From Actinacidiphila oryziradicis (lineage in GTDB: Bacteria; Actinomycetota; Actinomycetes; Streptomycetales; Streptomycetaceae): 64,000 nucleotides of DNA. Position 1 is the first letter of the stretch. Every line of letters starts with the position of its first letter. The notes under the pieces are model-generated. The model saw nothing but the letters and a program-made list of their open reading frames with translations, ran no database searches and was not told the DNA's origin. The stretch lies in NCBI RefSeq assembly GCF_005047355.1, contig NZ_SUMC01000036.1, positions 1 through 64,000 on the forward strand, written 5' to 3'. Position numbers and translations under genes: made by a program. Shown here one piece after another: positions 23,817 to 31,990 of this stretch.

Positions 23817-24590
23817 ATGGAGCAGCCGTCGGCAGAGGCCGAGTACGCGTCGGGCATCAGTAACAGTGACGCCCCTTGGGACCTGTTCGACTCCCGTGCG
23901 TATCTCGATCACAACTACCAGGATCTGCGGCAGGACGACCGGCAGATCATCATGGCCGTCCGCGACTATTTCTGCGAGCACTTCCGGCATCGACAGCCGG
24001 CAGGGAAACTGTCGGGAATTGATGTGGGATCCGGCACCAATCTCTACCCCTCACTCAGCCTGCTGCCATGGTGTTCCGACATCACTCTTTATGAGCGGTC
24101 GGCGGGCAATGTCGTATGGCTGGAGAGAGAGATCCAGCACTATTCGTCGAACTGGGACCGCTTCTGGCAGCTGTTCACCGATCGGGAGCCCTATCGGCGG
24201 GTCGGGGACCCACGTGGCCGGCTGTCCGGCCTGGCCACGGTCGAAAAGGGCGATCTGTTCGACCTCCGGCCCGGCGGCTGGTCCATCGGCACCATGTTCT
24301 TCGTCGCCGAATCCCTCTCCACCGCGCGTACGGAGTTCGAGGAAGCGCTGGCAAAATTCATCGCCGCCCTCACTCCGGGGGCGCCTTTCGCCGCCGCGTT
24401 CATGGAGAATTCGGAGGGCTACCGGGTGGGGGACCTGGAATTCCCGGCCTATCCGGTGGAGGAGCCACAGGTCCGCGACTGCCTGGCGCCACGCACCGAC
24501 GATCTTGTGATCACCCGGCTCGGATTCCCGGGAGAGCCCCTCCGGGACGGCTACACAGGAATGATCCTGGCCTGCGGAGTGACCTCGTAG
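23817..24590 (+). CDS. SCO2525-family SAM-dependent methyltransferase
   Basis: 257 residues, ATG 23817. SAM-binding motif I reads GIDVGSGTNLYPSL and is followed by DITLYERSAGNVVWLE (acidic ribose-binding loop) and, later, IGTMFFVAESLS. The N-terminal DLFDSRAYLDHNYQDLRQDD is like the NNMT/PNMT/TEMT group of amine methyltransferases. I match it to the actinobacterial SCO2525 family from memory. There is no good ribosome site; a possible -10 (TACAGT, 23805-23810) 6 bases before the ATG suggests a leaderless start, although no -35 is evident. First gene of a six-gene operon. The methyl acceptor is unknown. Confidence 0.83.
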   Translation: MEQPSAEAEYASGISNSDAPWDLFDSRAYLDHNYQDLRQDDRQIIMAVRDYFCEHFRHRQPAGKLSGIDVGSGTNLYPSLSLLPWCSDITLYERSAGNVVWLEREIQHYSSNWDRFWQLFTDREPYRRVGDPRGRLSGLATVEKGDLFDLRPGGWSIGTMFFVAESLSTARTEFEEALAKFIAALTPGAPFAAAFMENSEGYRVGDLEFPAYPVEEPQVRDCLAPRTDDLVITRLGFPGEPLRDGYTGMILACGVTS

Positions 24591-24672
24591 TCCGTCTGAA
24601 CGACCGCAACACCGCATGAAATCCGCATGTATGTCACACGGAAATACCAACGGGAGAGGGGCGGGGGAGAGG

Positions 24673-26517
24673 ATGCGGATCCGGCCACGCCAGCAGCTGC
24701 TCGAAATCTGGCAGGCGATCGCCCGCCATTCCTTCTCGGACGGCGTTCTGGACTGGGGGAAGCTGGGCGGTTCCAGCAGTGTGAGCGACGCGGAGCAGTT
24801 GCTCTGCCTCATGTACCCGGCTTCGGAACTGCCGCCCTTCCGGCTTGACGCTCCTGACGAGACGGCAGAGGACGTACTGGCCGCGCTCAAGGGCATCGGT
24901 GACAATGTCGAGATCCCCACCAGGCTGATCAGTGCCCTGGCCGGGTTCATGGACATGCACACCAGCGACACGGCCACACCCACTTTCTCCGCGGGTCACT
25001 ACCTCTTCCCCGTGGATCCCGACGAGGAGTTGACGCCGGAGCAGCGAGAACTGGGAGTCGTCGACTCGTACTCCATGTCCATCTCGCTGGCGCTCTCCAC
25101 CCTCGGATTCCTGAAGATCTTCAAACGGGAGATCCGCCGGGACGATCTGAGGGACACGGCGGACGCGTTGTACGAGGCCACCAGCGTGCGTCTCACCGCG
25201 GCCATGGTGAGCCTCCTGCGCAGCTTCACCGTGAATCTCTTCGACGCCGATTCACCCCGGGGCCATACGCTCTGCCGCACCGTGAACCAGTCGAACATGT
25301 CCAACCGCCTTGTGGTCCAGGAACTCCAGCGCGAACTGAGACCGCTTCGTGCCTCCATCAAGGAGTACTTCACCCTCGGGCTCAACATCGTCGGAGACCT
25401 GGACAACAACAACCTCCTCATGGAATGCGGCTGGTCCTGGGGAATCGTCCAGGACGCGCCGCAGGTCGACACCACGGACCCCGTCGGAACCCAGCCCAAG
25501 GGCGTGGCGATTCCCGCTCCGTACCTCTATTTCACCGTGGTCGCGCTCGACGGAATCGCCGACCTGTTCTCGGAGCGGACGCTGATCCTCGGTCTGCTCA
25601 ACGAGGAACAGCAGCGTCTCGCCCAGGCACTGCGACTGCGCTGGGAACTCACCCAGCAGTACTGGTCGATGATCGCCCGCTTCGGCGACGAGAAATGGCC
25701 ACTGGAGGACATTCCCTGGCGCACCACCGGGCAGCAGCAGGAATCGGAGTACTTCAGCCTTCTGGTGGCCTCGATTCTCGTCCAGGACCTCGACCGGCGC
25801 CGGGCGACGGACGATGACCTCACCCGAACGGTGGCGGTCATGGAGGAGCTCGCGGTAAGGGCCAAAATCACCCGCCGGATGACATCGGACGACCCGACGG
25901 TCTCCCTCCTGCACAATCCCGGTGTACGGCTGCCGCTCACCGGCGGTGAGAGCCTCGGGCCCGCCATGCAATGGTCCGTGCCGGACTTCTCCACCCAGCT
26001 GCTCAAACGCACCCTCCAGCTCTGCAGCATGTCGCGGCGCAGCGAATCGCACGACCGGCTCCTGGGCCTGGCCGAGCAGGTAATGGACCACCTGTGGCTG
26101 CGGCGTATCAGTTCCGGCCCCGGAATCAGGCTCTGGGACAATATCAGCGCCGTCTTCCCGGATCTCGAGACGGCGAAAGCGCATTTGTCGTGGAACATGA
26201 CCGAGCGCGTCGTCGAATGTATGGTGGTGGCCGCGAATCTCTTCGGGCAGCCACCGATCCGCAGCCCTCAGCTGACAGAACTCGCCACGTCCTTGCTGAG
26301 CGAGGCCGGGCACATTTTCGACAGGGAGATGATGGAGCCGTCCTCCGCCGGGAACAATTCCCTGGACAGCAGCCTGCGAATCGCCGAGATGAAGATGGCG
26401 CGGGCACGCCAGATTCTCGACGACCGTCCCGGGACGTCCTTCGCCCTGACCATGCAAGTGCTCACCTCGCTGGACGAGCTGGTCGTCGCCCGGCGAGCCG
26501 CGACGAAGCGGGCGTGA
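24673..26517 (+). CDS. SCO2524-family protein of unknown function
   Basis: 614 residues from ATG 24673 with GGGAGAGGGG upstream. The N-terminus MRIRPRQQLLEIWQAIARHSF is the family hallmark as I recall it. The protein is helical and soluble throughout, with no membrane span and no known catalytic motif; conserved-looking blocks are FSAGHYLFPVDPDEEL, VDSYSMSISLALSTLGFLK, MSNRLVVQELQRELRPLR and AMQWSVPDFSTQLLKRTLQL. Size and helicity suggest a scaffold or partner for the neighbouring P-loop protein. It begins 82 bases after the methyltransferase gene and ends 3 bases before the P-loop gene. Function unknown. Confidence 0.82.
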   Translation: MRIRPRQQLLEIWQAIARHSFSDGVLDWGKLGGSSSVSDAEQLLCLMYPASELPPFRLDAPDETAEDVLAALKGIGDNVEIPTRLISALAGFMDMHTSDTATPTFSAGHYLFPVDPDEELTPEQRELGVVDSYSMSISLALSTLGFLKIFKREIRRDDLRDTADALYEATSVRLTAAMVSLLRSFTVNLFDADSPRGHTLCRTVNQSNMSNRLVVQELQRELRPLRASIKEYFTLGLNIVGDLDNNNLLMECGWSWGIVQDAPQVDTTDPVGTQPKGVAIPAPYLYFTVVALDGIADLFSERTLILGLLNEEQQRLAQALRLRWELTQQYWSMIARFGDEKWPLEDIPWRTTGQQQESEYFSLLVASILVQDLDRRRATDDDLTRTVAVMEELAVRAKITRRMTSDDPTVSLLHNPGVRLPLTGGESLGPAMQWSVPDFSTQLLKRTLQLCSMSRRSESHDRLLGLAEQVMDHLWLRRISSGPGIRLWDNISAVFPDLETAKAHLSWNMTERVVECMVVAANLFGQPPIRSPQLTELATSLLSEAGHIFDREMMEPSSAGNNSLDSSLRIAEMKMARARQILDDRPGTSFALTMQVLTSLDELVVARRAATKRA

Positions 26518-26520
26518 GCG

Positions 26521-27438
26521 ATGCTGGTCTTCGCCGCCTCCGACAAGGGAGGCACCGGACGGTCGGTCACCAGCGCCAACATCGCCTTCCGGCGCGCCCT
26601 GTCCGGCGATGATGTCGCCTACCTCGACTTCGACTTCGGCTCGCCGACCTCCGGCACCGTCTTCGACATCCCCGGCTCGCTCCGGGGAGTGGAGCACGGC
26701 GGTATGCACTCCTACCTGCAGGGCAGGGTGAGCGAGCCCGACCGGGTCGATGTGTGGGCCGAGACCGAGCGCGACGCGCTGCGCTTCCGGCCGCCCGGCG
26801 CGGGACAGCTGGTGCTGCTCCCGGGCGACCGCGGCGGCGGAGAGTTCGCCGTCAACCGGGAGATGGTGCGCCGCTGCACCGACCTCTTCCTGCGCCTGGA
26901 GGAGGAGTTCGACGTCATCCTCATCGACCTCAGCGCCGGCCGTTCCTACGCGGTGGAGCTGGTCCTGGCGGCGACGTCCAAGCCCGAGCTCAGCGGCATC
27001 ACCGTCCGCTGGCTGGTGTTCCACCGCTGGACCCGGCAGCACATAGCGGCAGCGGCCGGACTGGTCTTCGGGGACCGCGGGATCCTCGACGCGGGACTGG
27101 CACTGGGCCACCAGGAGGAGGGGCTCCGCGACTCCATCCGCTTCGTACGGGCCGCGGTCCCCGACCCGGACTCCCCGGAACTGGCCCATGTGCGGCCGGC
27201 CCAGGCCGCCTGGCTGCGCAAGTGCGACCAGGATCTCAAGGACTTCGCCGCCGAGCTCAAGCTGGGACGCAGCAAAACCCTCGGAGTGGTGCCGCTGGAA
27301 CCCGTCCTCCAGTGGCGCGAGCAGCTCATCACCGACGATGACGTCCTGGCGAGCAGGGTGGCCAACATCGAGACGGTAAGGGCGCTGACGGCGCTGGCGG
27401 ACGAACTCACCCGCGACAAGTCGTGGGAGGCACTGTGA
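26521..27438 (+). CDS. SCO2523-family variant P-loop (ParA/MinD-like) protein
   Basis: 305 residues. The fold of deviant-Walker ParA/MinD ATPases is recognisable: MLVFAASDKGGTGRSVTSAN (P-loop where KGGxGKT has become DKGGTGRSV), DDVAYLDFDFGSPTSG (switch/A-prime), and EEFDVILIDLSAGRS (Walker B). The conserved nucleotide-binding lysine of GKT/S is arginine here, and the signature lysine is within DKGG. ATP hydrolysis may be altered or lost. It follows the SCO2524 gene by 3 bases and its TGA overlaps the next ATG (TGATG). Members of this family are known only by locus tag; the role is unknown. Confidence 0.85.
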   Translation: MLVFAASDKGGTGRSVTSANIAFRRALSGDDVAYLDFDFGSPTSGTVFDIPGSLRGVEHGGMHSYLQGRVSEPDRVDVWAETERDALRFRPPGAGQLVLLPGDRGGGEFAVNREMVRRCTDLFLRLEEEFDVILIDLSAGRSYAVELVLAATSKPELSGITVRWLVFHRWTRQHIAAAAGLVFGDRGILDAGLALGHQEEGLRDSIRFVRAAVPDPDSPELAHVRPAQAAWLRKCDQDLKDFAAELKLGRSKTLGVVPLEPVLQWREQLITDDDVLASRVANIETVRALTALADELTRDKSWEAL

Positions 27439-28433
27439 TGGGAGGCGCTGTGAACGGCCCGGCCTTCCGCGAGGCCACCGCGGACCCGAACACCGAAGCC
27501 GTGCCGCTCTCCCATGTCTCCCTGGAGATCGGGCACCTCTACATGGAGGACTTCGCGGCCGGGCCGAAGCGGCTGCGCAGCCAGTTCGAGCAGGTCAAGC
27601 CGTGGGCCGACGCGGCGCTCGCGGCCGGTGCGAATGCCGCGGGCGGACGCCGCCCCCGGTTGAGCACCTGCTTCCTGGTGGACGACTACTTCACCCGCTT
27701 CTCCACACCGGCGGAGGTGCTGCCCACCCTGCTCTCCGAAGCGGAGGCCGCGGGCCTGCGCATCGACTACCTGGCCCGCGAATCAGCCTGCGCCGGAACC
27801 GACCGGCTGCCCCTGGCACGGTGGGCCCAGCACCGGCTGGTGGAATCCCCGGCGCCGGGGAACAACGGTTCCCGGCCCGCGGTGACGAAGACCGGCTGGC
27901 TGAGCAACGGCGAACGCTCGCCGTCCTCCGATCCGCTGGAGGCCATGAGCCAGGGTGGCGGCTGGCGGCCGCCCTCCGAGAACGGCGCGCGCCGCCATTC
28001 GGTCTTCGTGGACGTCGAGCTGTGGGACGAGCACGACAGCCACGACCATCACCGGGACGCCGACGGCCGTACCTGGTCCTGCCCCTTTCTGGCCACCGTG
28101 TGGCAGCTGCTCCGACTGGGCCTGGTCCGGTACGAGGGGAAGGCGGTACTGCGCCCGCAGCCGCAGACCGGGGACTTCCCGGGCCAGTGGGACGACCTAC
28201 CGCCGCTGATCCAGCTCAATCCCGCGGCCGCGCCGTTCGCCGCCTACCGTTCGGTGTCCGTGCTGCCCACCCGCTTCCTTCCGGTCGAGCACGCGGTGCG
28301 CGTCATCCTCGGCCAGTTGGCGGTGGAGGAGCCGGCGCTGCTCCAAGTGGCCGAGCGGGCGGCCCGCGAGGGCTTACCGGTGCCGCGTGAGCCGGCCGAC
28401 CGGATCTCCTACGCCTTCTACGGCGAACCATGA
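27438..28433 (+). CDS. SCO2522-family protein of unknown function
   Basis: 331 residues, ATG 27438 overlapping the preceding stop, with GGGAGG upstream. Family blocks: LSHVSLEIGHLYMEDFAAGP, PRLSTCFLVDDYFTRFSTP, GLRIDYLARESACA, NGSRPAVTKTGWLSNGERSP and a His/Asp-rich stretch (DVELWDEHDSHDHHRDADGR) that might bind metal. No transmembrane segment or known fold is evident by eye. It overlaps the next gene by ATGA. Translational coupling on both sides implies fixed stoichiometry with SCO2523 and SCO2521 proteins. Confidence 0.83.
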   Translation: MGGAVNGPAFREATADPNTEAVPLSHVSLEIGHLYMEDFAAGPKRLRSQFEQVKPWADAALAAGANAAGGRRPRLSTCFLVDDYFTRFSTPAEVLPTLLSEAEAAGLRIDYLARESACAGTDRLPLARWAQHRLVESPAPGNNGSRPAVTKTGWLSNGERSPSSDPLEAMSQGGGWRPPSENGARRHSVFVDVELWDEHDSHDHHRDADGRTWSCPFLATVWQLLRLGLVRYEGKAVLRPQPQTGDFPGQWDDLPPLIQLNPAAAPFAAYRSVSVLPTRFLPVEHAVRVILGQLAVEEPALLQVAERAAREGLPVPREPADRISYAFYGEP

Positions 28434-29401
28434 CCGCCCCTGCGGCCGGCGCCCCGGTGGTGGCCTGCGGCGAGGTCCGGACCTGTCTGCTCCAGCACTC
28501 CGCCGCGCTCGCGGACGGCGCCGCCAGTCAGCTGCTGCAACTGCGCTCCGGGGAACGCGTACGGATCTCCAAACGGCCCAACACCGCACTCACCTCGCCC
28601 GATGTGCTGACGGGCGTGGACTGCCAACTGGCCACCGGGTCGGGCAGCCGGGTGCGTGGCATCGGCACCGTACTGTCGCACGCGACACTGACCGACGGAC
28701 GGGTGCTCCAGGCGTCCGCGCACCTTCGGGTGCTCGCGGCGGAGGCCGCTCACCGGCAGCCGTGGGGGCACTACCTGGTGCGGCCGGGCGTCGTCGAGGC
28801 GGTGGGCCGGGCAGTGCCGGAGGACTTGGCCGACGGGTTCCTGAGGGGTGGTCAGGCGTCGCTGGCGGGGACGGCGGACCTCGGAGCGGTGGGGGAACGG
28901 CTGCTGGCGGAAGTACTGGCCCGGCCGCAGCTGGACCGGCGGCCCCCGTTCAAGTCCCGCCGCACCCGGCTGCGCTGGTCGGCCGTGCGATCCGGCGACA
29001 CGGACGGGGTGCCGCGCGGTCGCTTCACCATCGTCGACGACACCGAGCGCACCCTGCGACTGGAGGTGGGAAGCGTCGACCCGGAGGCCCTGGCCCGGCT
29101 CTGTGAGGATCTCGCGCTGCACGACTGGCTGCTCACCACACTCATCCAGATGGTGGATCGCAGTGGCCTCGGCACCACCCCCGGACCGGACGCCGTCATC
29201 CGGCTGAGCCCGGCGGTGGATCATCTGTTGCATCTGTGGATGCCGATGGCCCGGGTGGACCTGATCTTGATGCCGCTGTGGGAGAGCCTGGAGACCAAAC
29301 CCGGGTTCACCCGGCAGTGGCAGGCACTGGTCCAGCGGATCCGTGACCAGCTGGCTCTGCAGTCCGTCACTTTACAGGGGAAGCCGCATGCGTTGACCTA
29401 G
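28430..29401 (+). CDS. SCO2521-family protein of unknown function
   Basis: 323 residues, ATG overlapping the SCO2522 stop (ATGA). The N-terminal 60 residues (VVACGEVRTCLLQHSAAL, LLQLRSGERVRISKRPN) look like a small beta domain. The middle contains HYLVRPGVVEAVGRA and the C-terminal half is helical (LARLCEDLALHDWLLTTLIQMVDRS, AVDHLLHLWMPMARVDLILMPLWESLE). No catalytic motif recognised. Position as the fifth gene of the cassette agrees with the S. coelicolor numbering read backwards. Unknown function. Confidence 0.82.
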   Translation: MTAPAAGAPVVACGEVRTCLLQHSAALADGAASQLLQLRSGERVRISKRPNTALTSPDVLTGVDCQLATGSGSRVRGIGTVLSHATLTDGRVLQASAHLRVLAAEAAHRQPWGHYLVRPGVVEAVGRAVPEDLADGFLRGGQASLAGTADLGAVGERLLAEVLARPQLDRRPPFKSRRTRLRWSAVRSGDTDGVPRGRFTIVDDTERTLRLEVGSVDPEALARLCEDLALHDWLLTTLIQMVDRSGLGTTPGPDAVIRLSPAVDHLLHLWMPMARVDLILMPLWESLETKPGFTRQWQALVQRIRDQLALQSVTLQGKPHALT

Positions 29402-29448
29402 CCCGGAGCGGGTAATTGATGGGTTCGTCGTCCGAAGGGGGAGTAGGG

Positions 29449-30384
29449 ATGATGCGGGGTATATCGCCCATCCTGCTGAAAGCGGTGGTCGCGCTGATCA
29501 CCGGTGGGGTCGCCTATCTGATCACCAATTTCGCCAACCAGCCAACGATATGGTCGATCACCATCTCGACCTTCATCGGCGGGGCGATCCTGATCGTCCA
29601 GTTCATAATGGAGTTCGAGGACCGTCTGGCCATGCTCGAAATCTCGCTCGGCAAGCACTGGGACGAGATGGGGAGTCTGGTCAGCGGGGGCTTCGCCAGG
29701 GTCAACGAGGCGACCCAGCTGTTCAGCCTCGTGGAGCAGTCGGCCATCCGTACGGACGCGGTCACCCAACTGGTGCGCAGCGCCGCTGAGATCGGCTCTG
29801 AGGCGCCAGCCCTCCTCCACAGCTTTGCCCGGACCGAGGTCAGCCGGCTGGCCACTTTGCTGCAGGACCTCCACGCCGGCGAGGCGACCTATGAGGGCGA
29901 GGACCACGAATGGCTGCTGGCGCTCGCCCAGAACGCCGAGACGGCCATCGACGCGACCAGTACCGAGGTCGACGCGGATCTGTGGGTGAGCGAGTTCGGC
30001 CGGCGCTATCTGGTGGCGCAACGTGAGGCAGTCGGCCGGGGAGTGAAGATCCGCCGGGTCTTCATCCTCGATGATCCGGGCCTGGTGAATGACGCGGACG
30101 TCCGCAGACTGTGCCGGGAGCAGGAAGATCTGGGAGTGGAGGTCAGGACGGTCGTGAAGTCCGCGCTCCGGTCCACGGAGCGGCTCGACCCCATGTTTGA
30201 CTTCATTGTGTTCGATCACGCGATCAGCTACGAGGTGACACCCGAACAGACGGATGACCACCCGGTCATCGCCACCACCCGGCTGGTGCTGCGGCAGGAC
30301 AAGGTCAACCGGCGTATCCGCCGCTTCAACGACCTCTGGGAGGCCGGGACCGAGGCGGACCAGAACGCTCCCGCCGCGTCGTGA
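29449..30384 (+). CDS. Membrane protein, two N-terminal spans and a cytoplasmic unknown domain
   Basis: 311 residues from ATG 29449, chosen for GGGGGAG about 6 bases upstream; ATG 29419 is an alternative. Two hydrophobic helices (ILLKAVVALITGGVAYLITNF and TISTFIGGAILIVQFIMEF) are followed by a helical linker and a C-terminal alpha/beta domain from about residue 165 (DHEWLLALAQNAETAIDAT, FGRRYLVAQREAVGRGVKIRRVFIL, FDFIVFDHAISYEV). The C-terminal part is reminiscent of phospholipase-D-like folds but lacks an HKD motif. It starts 47 bases after SCO2521 on the same strand. It is not, to my memory, a standard member of the cassette. Confidence 0.75.
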   Translation: MMRGISPILLKAVVALITGGVAYLITNFANQPTIWSITISTFIGGAILIVQFIMEFEDRLAMLEISLGKHWDEMGSLVSGGFARVNEATQLFSLVEQSAIRTDAVTQLVRSAAEIGSEAPALLHSFARTEVSRLATLLQDLHAGEATYEGEDHEWLLALAQNAETAIDATSTEVDADLWVSEFGRRYLVAQREAVGRGVKIRRVFILDDPGLVNDADVRRLCREQEDLGVEVRTVVKSALRSTERLDPMFDFIVFDHAISYEVTPEQTDDHPVIATTRLVLRQDKVNRRIRRFNDLWEAGTEADQNAPAAS

Positions 30385-30815
30385 CGAGCAACGGAGCCCG
30401 GCGGGGAGCACGGTGCCGCCCCTGCGGCGCAGTGTCCCGGCGGTGACGACCGCGCCGGCAACGCAAAGGGACAGCAGGAGCCGAATGCGTCGAACGCAAT
30501 GGACGATGCAGGGTTTATCCGATGCGTTCTTCGGGCCCTTCGGCTGCTTCGAGCGGGGCTGGGCTGCCCTGGACGACGCCGACCGTTCCGACGGCGGCCT
30601 CGGAGCGGTGCCCCGGCACGCACCCCGGACGGATCGGCATGAGCGGCGAGGAGGTCCCCCTGGCGGCGAGCCCGGGCGCGGAGGTCCGTGCGGCACGCCC
30701 CGTGGGCAGGTGAACAGGGCGCCGAAGATGAGATGTTCCAAAGAATCATGAGTAAATCCCAAAAAAGGTCCTTCGCCCGTCCTCTCCGCTCAGTTGTGGA
30801 CTTATGTTCGTCCGC
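30385..30815. other. Intergenic region without a convincing gene
   Basis: About 430 bases between the membrane protein gene and the LCP gene. Open frames here lack start signals and coding bias. One stretch (about 30509-30590) would encode LSDAFFGPFGCFERG, but the frame continues into low-complexity Pro/Arg/Gly sequence. The last 60 bases are AT-richer (TGAGTAAATCCCAAAAAAGG) and should contain the LCP promoter. Confidence 0.5.
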
Positions 30816-31943
30816 ATGACGGAAGAACAGCCGGTGCCGCCGGCCGGCCATGCCCCTGGCCACGCCCCCGGCACCGACCCCGACGGCGCGCGAATACGAC
30901 GCCGATCACGCGTCTTCCTTACTGCCGGCATCGCGCTCGGCTGTGTGCTGGCGATCGGCGGGACGGCGGCCGGGCTGGCGTACTGGCATCTCGATCACCG
31001 CATCAAAGGCGTCGACATCAACAGCGCGCTCGGCACCGACCGCCCGACGACCGGCCCCACGGCCTCAGCCTCGTCGTCCTCCTCTTCCCTGGCCCCTGTC
31101 GCGACCGGCGCGATGAACATCCTCGTGCTGGGCTCCGACTCCCGCAGCGGCAGCGCGAACCAGAAGCTCGGCGGCGGCAACAGCACCGGCGCCCGCTCGG
31201 ACACCGCGATGGTCGTACACATCAACAACGCGCACACCCGGGCCACCGTCGTCAGCATCCCGCGCGACACCCTCGTGTACCGGCCGTCGTGCCCCACTTC
31301 CAGCGGCGGTACGACGGCGGCCGCGTACGGCGCCATGTTCAACTCGGCTTATTCGGTGGGCGGTCCGGTCTGCGCGGTGAAGACGGCGGAGAAGCTGACC
31401 GGTGTGCGCATGGACCACTACATCGAGATCGACTTCTCCGGCTTCGCGAAACTGATCGACTCGCTCGGCGGCGTCACCGTCACCACGACGAAGGACATCA
31501 ACGACGACAAGAGCCATCTGAACCTGAAAGCGGGCACCCACCACCTGGGCGGCACCCAGGCCCTCGCCTTCGCCCGCACCCGGCACGGCGTCGGCGACGG
31601 TAGTGACCTCGGCCGCATCCAGCTCCAGCAGCAGCTCATCAAGGCGATGCTGAAGCAGGTGATGAGCATCAATCTGTTCACCAGCCCGACCAAGCTCTAC
31701 GAGGTCGCCGACGCCGTCACCGGGAGCCTCACCACCGACACCGGCCTCGACTCGCTGAGCGAGCTGATGAGCCTCGGGCAGAACCTGCGCAAGATCGGCA
31801 CGAAGCATCTCACCGCTGTCACCATGCCGGTGGTCACCGCCCCGTCGGACCCCAACCGGGTGGTCGCCTCCGAGCCATCGGCCACGAAGGTCTGGACGGC
31901 GCTCAGGAACGACACCGCACTGCCCAAGGGTGTCGTCAACTGA
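30816..31943 (+). CDS. LytR-CpsA-Psr (LCP) family cell-wall ligase
   Basis: 375 residues from ATG 30816; ATG 30804 in frame is also possible. Neither has a clear ribosome site, and TATGTT at 30803-30808 could be a -10 for a leaderless message from 30816. An N-terminal membrane helix (VFLTAGIALGCVLAIGGTAAG) is followed by an S/T linker and the LCP domain: MNILVLGSDSR, ARSDTAMVVHINNAH, VVSIPRDTLVY, DHYIEIDFSGFAKLIDSLGGV, AFARTRHGVGDGSDLGRIQ. LCP proteins transfer undecaprenyl-linked glycopolymers to peptidoglycan outside the membrane. The Arg residues of the RTRH motif are present. Confidence 0.95.
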   Translation: MTEEQPVPPAGHAPGHAPGTDPDGARIRRRSRVFLTAGIALGCVLAIGGTAAGLAYWHLDHRIKGVDINSALGTDRPTTGPTASASSSSSSLAPVATGAMNILVLGSDSRSGSANQKLGGGNSTGARSDTAMVVHINNAHTRATVVSIPRDTLVYRPSCPTSSGGTTAAAYGAMFNSAYSVGGPVCAVKTAEKLTGVRMDHYIEIDFSGFAKLIDSLGGVTVTTTKDINDDKSHLNLKAGTHHLGGTQALAFARTRHGVGDGSDLGRIQLQQQLIKAMLKQVMSINLFTSPTKLYEVADAVTGSLTTDTGLDSLSELMSLGQNLRKIGTKHLTAVTMPVVTAPSDPNRVVASEPSATKVWTALRNDTALPKGVVN

Positions 31944-31990
31944 GACCGTCATCAGCCGTCAGCTGAGGGCGTCACGGAGTGAGTCGGGGC

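Noticed and set aside
25252..27189. Long minus-strand open frame opposite the SCO2524 and P-loop genes
   Set aside because: Antisense shadow without any recognisable domain; it crosses two real genes.
23817..30384. FxSxx-COOH-type RiPP cluster assignment for the SCO252x cassette
   Set aside because: No radical SAM enzyme, no FxSxx-ending precursor and no TPR protein are present in the window; the link would rest only on loose family resemblance.
30385..30815. Small ORF around 30509-30750
   Set aside because: No ribosome site; reading continues into low-complexity Pro/Gly/Arg sequence and lacks typical codon bias.
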